A stretch of DNA of 64,000 bases from an uncultured Photobacterium sp. GTDB taxonomy: Bacteria; Pseudomonadota; Gammaproteobacteria; Enterobacterales; Vibrionaceae. Made by a program: the position numbers and the translations under genes. The stretch's first letter is position 1. Each line of letters opens with the position of its first letter. The stretch spans positions 62,001-126,000 of the forward strand of contig NZ_CANMZV010000013.1 in assembly GCF_947502415.1 (NCBI RefSeq), written 5' to 3'. Below, one piece after another: positions 58,865 to 64,000 of this stretch. The notes beneath the pieces were generated by a model. It was not told where the DNA came from and searched no databases. It was given only the letters and a program-made list of their open reading frames with translations.

Positions 58865-60580
58865 TCACAGCACGATACCGTCGTGAAAATCACCTTCACC
58901 CAACATCAATACCTCATCAAGACTGGTACGCCCGTCCAGTGCCAGCTCCATCGCAGACTCTATCAGTGGCTTATATTCTTCTGACCCTCTGGCTATCTGG
59001 CTGAACAACACTGCATCATTAGCGCGCAACGCATCCATCATCGGCTGGTTCAGTTCCAGCAATTCAAATACCCCGATCCGCCCCTTATAGCCGGTAAAGT
59101 TACAACTCTGACACCCCCGTCCACGGCGGAAATCATGATGTTGATGTTGCGGAAAACGCGCCATCAGCCATTGTTGCTTGGCGGCATCGACCTCATCACT
59201 TTCCTCGCAATCCTTACAGACTCGGCGCACCAAGCGCTGGGCCAATACCGCACGCACCGCACTTGCCACCAGATAACCAGGTGCTTCCATATCCATCATC
59301 CGCAGGGCACTATCGATAGCATCATTGGTGTGCAGGGTCGACAGAACCAAGTGGCCAGTCAGCGCTGAGCGCAATCCGATTTCCACGGTTTCCTGATCCC
59401 GCATCTCCCCCACCAGGATAATATCTGGATCCTGGCGCAAAAAGGTGCGCAGGATCGATGAAAATGTCAGCCCAATCTTACTATTAACCTGAACCTGATT
59501 GACGCGGGGCAAACGGTATTCAACTGGATCTTCTGCGGTGATCAGTTTTTTACCCGGCTTATTAAGCTCACTCAAAGCACCATACAGGGTGGTAGTTTTA
59601 CCCGAACCAGTCGGACCGGTAACCAAAATCATCCCGTGCGGCCTTTTTAGCTGATGGCGAAAACGTTGCAGCAGCCCCTCCGGCATCCCGACCTCTTCCA
59701 GGCTAAGGATCCCCGCCGACTGATCCAGCAGACGCATAACCACAGACTCACCATGCTGGACCGGCATCGTAGAAACACGTACGTCGACCGAATGTCCGCG
59801 CACCTTGACGTTGAAACGGCCATCCTGCGGCAGACGTTTTTCTGAAATATCCAGCCCGCTCATAAGCTTAAGGCGCAGCACCAATGCAGCTGAAACACTG
59901 GCTTCATTGAGCAGGGTTTCGTGCAGTACACCATCGATACGCTGGCGAATACGTAGCACATCGGCATCTGGCTCAATATGGATATCTGAAGCCCCAACCT
60001 GAATCGCATCCTCAAATAAGGAATTGATCAGTTTAACAACAGTGACTTCCTCGTTATCAGCATCATCAAAGCCAAAACTAAAGTCGGAACGGCTCTGATG
60101 CTCCGCCTGCAACTGTTCGGCGAACGAGACAATTTCCTGAGTACGGCGATAGTAACGGTCAAATGCAGCTATCAGCTGACGCTCGGGTGCAATCACTAGT
60201 TCGACACGGTATTGTGCCAACTGGTTGTACACCGCTTCCTGAGCCGCCAAATCCGCGGGATCACTCATGGCCACCCGGACAGTATCGCCTCGGCACCCGA
60301 TCACCAGCGCACGCAGGCGACGGGCATGAACCTCCGATAGCAGAGAGACCGACTCAACTTCCACGCTGACCCGGGTCAGATCAACCAGCGGAATATCCAG
60401 CTGACGAGACAAAAAAGACAGCATCTGCTGCTCGGTCAAAAAGTCCATGCTGATCAAGGTATCACCGAGCTTGCGGCCGGTAGACTGCTGTTTTTCCAGC
60501 GCCTGCTCCAGCTGATCCTGAGCAACAATGCCTTCTTCAACCAGCAAGTCACCAAGACGTTTTCTCAATCGAATTTGCAT
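58865..60580 (-). CDS. mshE: MSHA extension ATPase MshE with N-terminal c-di-GMP-binding domain
   Basis: MshE is the hexameric ATPase that extends the MSHA pilus and, in V. cholerae, is activated by direct c-di-GMP binding through its MshEN domain. Residues 8-31 (RLGDLLVEEGIVAQDQLEQA...Q) match the published 24-residue binding motif fully. A second copy (residues 36-59) is degenerate. The GspE-type core has Walker A GPTGSGKTT, an Asp box (SDIHIEP), Walker B ILVGEMRDQET and a four-cysteine zinc site (CKDC and CQSC). Length is 571 residues. Confidence 0.96.
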   Translation of the reverse strand: MQIRLRKRLGDLLVEEGIVAQDQLEQALEKQQSTGRKLGDTLISMDFLTEQQMLSFLSRQLDIPLVDLTRVSVEVESVSLLSEVHARRLRALVIGCRGDTVRVAMSDPADLAAQEAVYNQLAQYRVELVIAPERQLIAAFDRYYRRTQEIVSFAEQLQAEHQSRSDFSFGFDDADNEEVTVVKLINSLFEDAIQVGASDIHIEPDADVLRIRQRIDGVLHETLLNEASVSAALVLRLKLMSGLDISEKRLPQDGRFNVKVRGHSVDVRVSTMPVQHGESVVMRLLDQSAGILSLEEVGMPEGLLQRFRHQLKRPHGMILVTGPTGSGKTTTLYGALSELNKPGKKLITAEDPVEYRLPRVNQVQVNSKIGLTFSSILRTFLRQDPDIILVGEMRDQETVEIGLRSALTGHLVLSTLHTNDAIDSALRMMDMEAPGYLVASAVRAVLAQRLVRRVCKDCEESDEVDAAKQQWLMARFPQHQHHDFRRGRGCQSCNFTGYKGRIGVFELLELNQPMMDALRANDAVLFSQIARGSEEYKPLIESAMELALDGRTSLDEVLMLGEGDFHDGIVL

Positions 60581-60585
60581 GGTAC

Positions 60586-61818
60586 TTAACCTTCTCGAGA
60601 ATCAAGCGCCGTCAGACGCTGTTGAATAAACTGTTGTGACTGAGAGGAAATCTGCCCCATCAGCAAAGCTTGTTTATAGGCATCGCGAGCCTTGCCTACC
60701 TGCGAGCTACGCTCCAGAGCTATCCCCAGCCCCATCCACCAGCGACCGTCATAAGGTTGCTCTTTCACCAACTGCTGGTAACTACTCATTGCCATTTCGT
60801 TATTATTAAGCTGCTGGGCCAATGCCCCACGCATCGCCAAATAACCACTATGGCTTTCAACCGGCAACCGACTAAGAACATTAAGAGCAGCCTGCGGCTG
60901 GGATTCATTAGCCAGTAACTTAGCCATGGTCAGACGCAAATCCGGTTGCTCAGCATCAAGCATCAGCCCCTGCTGCAAAGCTGATATGGCCTGTCGGGTC
61001 TCCCCCCGGCCATAATAGAGTGCCGACAGCTTCTGCCGAGCTTTTACCCATTCCGGTTGATATTTCAGTGCCGACTCAAGATAGCCAATAGCTTTACGGC
61101 TATCGCCAGCCTCCCAGGCTTTCTGAGCTTTTTTGTATTCAACATTGGCAAGTTGCCCGGCATCAAGTTCAACCGTTTCAATTGTTAATCCCCCTCCCTC
61201 AGCAATTGCTTCAGGCTGATTCTCAACGTGTTTTAATTCACTGCTGTTTTGCTTTGGCAACTTGGACTCAAATGTTTTTTTACCCAATGCTTCTTGGGAC
61301 GGTACTTTTTGCACTAAGACCGCTTGCTTTCCTTTACTGATCTCAGCATTTACTTTTGAAACTGAAGACGTCACATCCAAGGTATTTGGCTTAATCGTTT
61401 TTGCCGGCTTTTGAAGTTCCGTCGTTTTGGCGATAACCTTCGCTTTCGGCGCACTCTTAGGCTTAACTGGCACAGGCTCATTCTTGACCTGGGGAACCGA
61501 CTCTTCTACCAGAGGAGCAGACTTTGCACTCACACTGGCTACTGGAGGTGGCTGTTTTTGTTCGCTAGCTTGTTCAGCTGTTTTTTCATATCCAGCCAGA
61601 ACAGTGTTTTCCTCTGAAAACTCGGCCTTAGCCTGACGGTGGGAACCCAACCACCAACCGGTACCGCCGGCAAATACCGCGATGCACAAACCAGCCACCG
61701 CCCAACGAGGAGCAGGGTTCTTAGGGACGGGTCTAACCGTTGCAGCCTGTAACTGCACAGCAGTACTGCGGGGTTGATTCTGGCTCAATGCATTGAGCTT
61801 TTTATTAATTTCACTCAT
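60586..61818 (-). CDS. mshN: MSHA biogenesis protein MshN (TPR protein)
   Basis: MshN is a bitopic inner-membrane protein with periplasmic tetratricopeptide repeats. From the ATG at 61818 (MSEINKKLNALSQ) it has a short cytoplasmic start, a membrane helix (about residues 37-56), a proline/lysine-rich linker (about 70-200) and TPR repeats (about 225-405). The length is 410 residues. The frame runs upstream to 61854 inside mshM, but the chosen start is two bases after the mshM stop. It probably links the inner-membrane machine to the secretin, by analogy with GspC/PilP-like roles. Confidence 0.9.
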   Translation of the reverse strand: MSEINKKLNALSQNQPRSTAVQLQAATVRPVPKNPAPRWAVAGLCIAVFAGGTGWWLGSHRQAKAEFSEENTVLAGYEKTAEQASEQKQPPPVASVSAKSAPLVEESVPQVKNEPVPVKPKSAPKAKVIAKTTELQKPAKTIKPNTLDVTSSVSKVNAEISKGKQAVLVQKVPSQEALGKKTFESKLPKQNSSELKHVENQPEAIAEGGGLTIETVELDAGQLANVEYKKAQKAWEAGDSRKAIGYLESALKYQPEWVKARQKLSALYYGRGETRQAISALQQGLMLDAEQPDLRLTMAKLLANESQPQAALNVLSRLPVESHSGYLAMRGALAQQLNNNEMAMSSYQQLVKEQPYDGRWWMGLGIALERSSQVGKARDAYKQALLMGQISSQSQQFIQQRLTALDSREG

Positions 61819-61820
61819 GC

Positions 61821-62663
61821 TCAATGCCATCCCCAAAGTACAGGGAACGTCCACTTTGGCTGACGAGCCCCCAAAGTATCTTTTATTGCCATCAAGACTT
61901 CTTCACGACCTACTAATTGAGAGTTATTACTGCATGCAGCAATTAATGCCTTATGGCAAAGCTGGTTGATCAACCGCGGTATCCCCTGACTGGCTCTCCA
62001 AATTTCACGATATTGCCCCAACTCAAACAAAGTCTGACGACAGCCGGCACCATTAAGTCGAAATTCGATATAAGAAATGGTTTCAGCCAGATCCAACGGA
62101 CGTAAACTGGCTCGAAAAGTGATGCGCTGGCGAAACTGCCGCATATGATATTGCTCCAAACGCTGATCCAGCTCTGGCTGACCCAATAGCACAACATGCA
62201 GTAATTTCTCTTGCTCGGTTTCCAAATTGCCAAGTAGCCGAATCACCTCCAATGCGTCATCCGATAAAGCCTGTGCTTCATCGAGTAACACCACGACCGA
62301 ACGGCCCTTGCCTTTGCGCTCTATCAGCGCCTGGTGCAAATGCTCCGTCAGGGTGGTGTTATCACCATCTGCCTGAATATTCAGTTCCCTAGAGAGTGCC
62401 AGCCGTAACTCATGACCATTCGCTGCTGGTGTCGGCAAAAAAGCCAAGTCAAAATGTTCCGGCAGCTGGTTTATCAACATTCGGCACACCAACGTCTTAC
62501 CCGTTCCGACCTCACCGGAGATCTGAATGATCCCCTCTCCCATACCCAATGCCGCTAACGTGGTATGGATCGCTTCCAGGTGCGGGGGCAACGCATGAAA
62601 CAGCGAAGTATTCGGAGTAAGGGAAAAAGGCAGCTCACTAAGGCCAAAATGCGTCTGGTACAT
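61821..62663 (-). CDS. mshM: MSHA biogenesis ATPase MshM (ExeA-like AAA protein)
   Basis: MshM is an ExeA/GspA-like AAA ATPase, likely helping secretin assembly through the peptidoglycan. The ATG at 62663 (MYQTHFGLSELPFSLTPNTS) lies two bases after the mshL stop and gives 280 residues. Walker A GEVGTGKT and Walker B VVVLLDEAQALSD are present, followed by the sensor region GIPRLINQLCHKALI. No peptidoglycan-binding or membrane domain is seen after the ATPase. Confidence 0.92.
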   Translation of the reverse strand: MYQTHFGLSELPFSLTPNTSLFHALPPHLEAIHTTLAALGMGEGIIQISGEVGTGKTLVCRMLINQLPEHFDLAFLPTPAANGHELRLALSRELNIQADGDNTTLTEHLHQALIERKGKGRSVVVLLDEAQALSDDALEVIRLLGNLETEQEKLLHVVLLGQPELDQRLEQYHMRQFRQRITFRASLRPLDLAETISYIEFRLNGAGCRQTLFELGQYREIWRASQGIPRLINQLCHKALIAACSNNSQLVGREEVLMAIKDTLGARQPKWTFPVLWGWH

Positions 62664-62665
62664 AA

Positions 62666-64000
62666 TTAGCCCTCTTCCGGGAACCATTCCGTTACCAGCG
62701 TACGAGAACGTTCAATCTCTTTTTGCCAGGTCTGCTCTCCAACCACCGTAGGCTTAAGCAGGATCACCAGCTCAGTTTTAGTCTGCAACTTATTTACATT
62801 ACGGAACAGGTGGCCCAGCATCGGAATATCGCCGAGCAAAGGTACTTTTGACACCTGATCGTTAGTCGATGACTTCATCAGGCCGCCGATCACCACCACA
62901 TCACCGGTACGGGCATGGATCACCGAATCCGACTCACGAACCGAGCTTTTAGCCAACGGCAGCTTATAAGTACCGAAGGTTTGCCCCAGCTCAATATCCC
63001 TGACTTCCGTTACCACATCGACCACAGCAGGATGAACATGCAGTAGTACACCACCTTCATCATCAATTTGCGGCGTCACATCAAGGGAAATACCCGAGAA
63101 AAACGGCGTTAATTCGACTTCGGGAGCCGCAACACCGTTATCGCTGTTGACCTCACCACCTGAGACTTTGGTGACAAAATACTGATCGCCACCAACCTTG
63201 ATCACCGCTTTCTGGTTATTGGCAGCAGTCACCCGCGGGCTGGACAACACATTCAGATCGCCCTGGGTATCGAGGAAACTCAGCACGGTTTTGAAATTAC
63301 TGTCAGAGATAGTGATATTGGTCTGCCCGCCAAGCAGATCCGAAATCGCATCGCCTCCCGGCAGGGTGTTACTAACACTGCTTCGGCCGAAATTGATTGT
63401 GGTACCACCAATGGTCTTAGTGATATCACTCCAGTTAATGCCCTGCTGGTAACCGTCACTTAAGGTTACTTCCATAATCTTGGCTTCAAGTACAACCTGG
63501 CGCTTTAGACGCTTTTGGGAAATCCCCAGGAACTCCTTCACTTCGCGCAGCTCGTTCGGATACGCCCGTACAGAGATCAAGCTGGCTTGCGGCGACACCA
63601 CAATACTGCGCCCCTGACCGCTACCAATCATGGCCTGCACCGCTTTTTCCAATTGCTGCCAGAAATCACTTTCCGATGTTGTTTCAATCAGCGTCCCGCC
63701 GGTCGCCGTACTTGAAGAGCGACCACTATTATTCTGCGAATTATTCTCGCTGCTGTCGGTATTACTGCTGTTACTGCCAGATGAACTCGAATCACTATCG
63801 GAAATAGAGCCAGTTGTTAAAGAGGTCAATGAAAGGCCGCGACGCTTCAGCTGTAAGTAATCAACCGGGATCACCTCGGTACGCAATGTCGCTGGGAAAA
63901 CCTGAATAATATTGCCTTTACGGGTGGCGTTATAACCGTAGATATCAGATACCACCTCAAGCACTTCATCGAGTGTTACATCACGCAAAGTCAGGGAGAT
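62666..64000 (-). CDS. mshL: MSHA outer-membrane secretin MshL, C-terminal part (start lies beyond the window)
   Basis: MshL forms the outer-membrane channel for the MSHA pilus. The window holds 444 codons, open to its right edge. A piece of the STN/N0-like domain (DEVLEVVSDIYGYN) is followed by a serine/asparagine-rich linker (63707-63808), an N1-type domain with QASLISVRAYPNELREVKEFL, and the secretin core with VVLEAKIMEVTLSDGYQQGINW, VLSSPRVTAANNQKAVIKVG and the C-terminal VPLLGDIPMLGHLFRN signature. It is followed two bases later by mshM. Confidence 0.94.
   Translation of the reverse strand: MSLTLRDVTLDEVLEVVSDIYGYNATRKGNIIQVFPATLRTEVIPVDYLQLKRRGLSLTSLTTGSISDSDSSSSGSNSSNTDSSENNSQNNSGRSSSTATGGTLIETTSESDFWQQLEKAVQAMIGSGQGRSIVVSPQASLISVRAYPNELREVKEFLGISQKRLKRQVVLEAKIMEVTLSDGYQQGINWSDITKTIGGTTINFGRSSVSNTLPGGDAISDLLGGQTNITISDSNFKTVLSFLDTQGDLNVLSSPRVTAANNQKAVIKVGGDQYFVTKVSGGEVNSDNGVAAPEVELTPFFSGISLDVTPQIDDEGGVLLHVHPAVVDVVTEVRDIELGQTFGTYKLPLAKSSVRESDSVIHARTGDVVVIGGLMKSSTNDQVSKVPLLGDIPMLGHLFRNVNKLQTKTELVILLKPTVVGEQTWQKEIERSRTLVTEWFPEEG

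Noticed and set aside
50147-64000. The msh locus considered as a recently acquired island
   Set aside because: Its place upstream of mreB is the conserved vibrio position, no integrase, repeat or tRNA borders it, and only mshQ-mshC look compositionally different.

Overview
The window is an intact, gene-dense stretch of a gammaproteobacterial chromosome, almost certainly from the Vibrionaceae. The evidence is a mannose-sensitive haemagglutinin (MSHA) type IV pilus locus directly upstream of mreBCD, and proteins close to E. coli and Vibrio orthologues. Base composition looks near half GC by eye, and the dcw cluster lies next to rnpB and rsmI, so a Photobacterium-like genome is my best guess. 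Genus is not proven. I see no tRNA, rRNA operon, insertion sequence, prophage, CRISPR array or broken gene.

Layout. 1-7145 (minus): dcw cluster rsmH-ftsL-ftsI-murE-murF-mraY-murD (murD cut by the left edge), with a strong promoter at 7319-7348 and no mraZ. 7513-7888 (minus): RNase P RNA. 7978-12211: rsmI (minus) and lpoA-yraN-diaA-dolP (plus). 12291-17308 (minus): rplM-rpsI, petABC (cytochrome bc1) and sspA-sspB, separated by terminators. 17600-22208: zapE (minus), zapG, degQ and degS (plus). 22273-26980 (minus): mlaFEDCB-ibaG-murA. 27398-35204 (plus): calcium/sodium antiporter gene, kdsD-kdsC-lptC-lptA-lptB-rpoN-hpf-ptsN-rapZ-npr. 35526-36884 (plus): mgtE. 36965-41468: pmbA (minus), darP (plus), tldD and a nitrilase-family gene (minus). 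41532-50021 (minus): yhdP, rng, maf, mreD, mreC, mreB. 50147-64000 (minus): mshL (cut by the right edge), M, N, E, G, F, B, A, C, D, O, P, Q.

The common theme is building and maintaining the cell envelope. It covers peptidoglycan precursor synthesis (murA, murD-F, mraY), septal and lateral wall synthesis (ftsI, ftsL, lpoA, mreBCD, zapE, zapG), LPS Kdo synthesis and export (kdsCD, lptABC), phospholipid transport (mla, yhdP), envelope stress proteolysis (degQ, degS) and a surface pilus. The rest is core housekeeping: ribosomal proteins, RNase P, RNase G, sigma-54 with the nitrogen PTS, and respiration.

I did not find a convincing undescribed system. The points most worth checking are regulatory or structural: absence of mraZ at the dcw-rnpB junction, a sigma-E-like promoter before degQ, a hairpin between mlaF and mlaE, hairpins that divide the msh locus into segments, and an atypical second c-di-GMP-binding motif in MshE.
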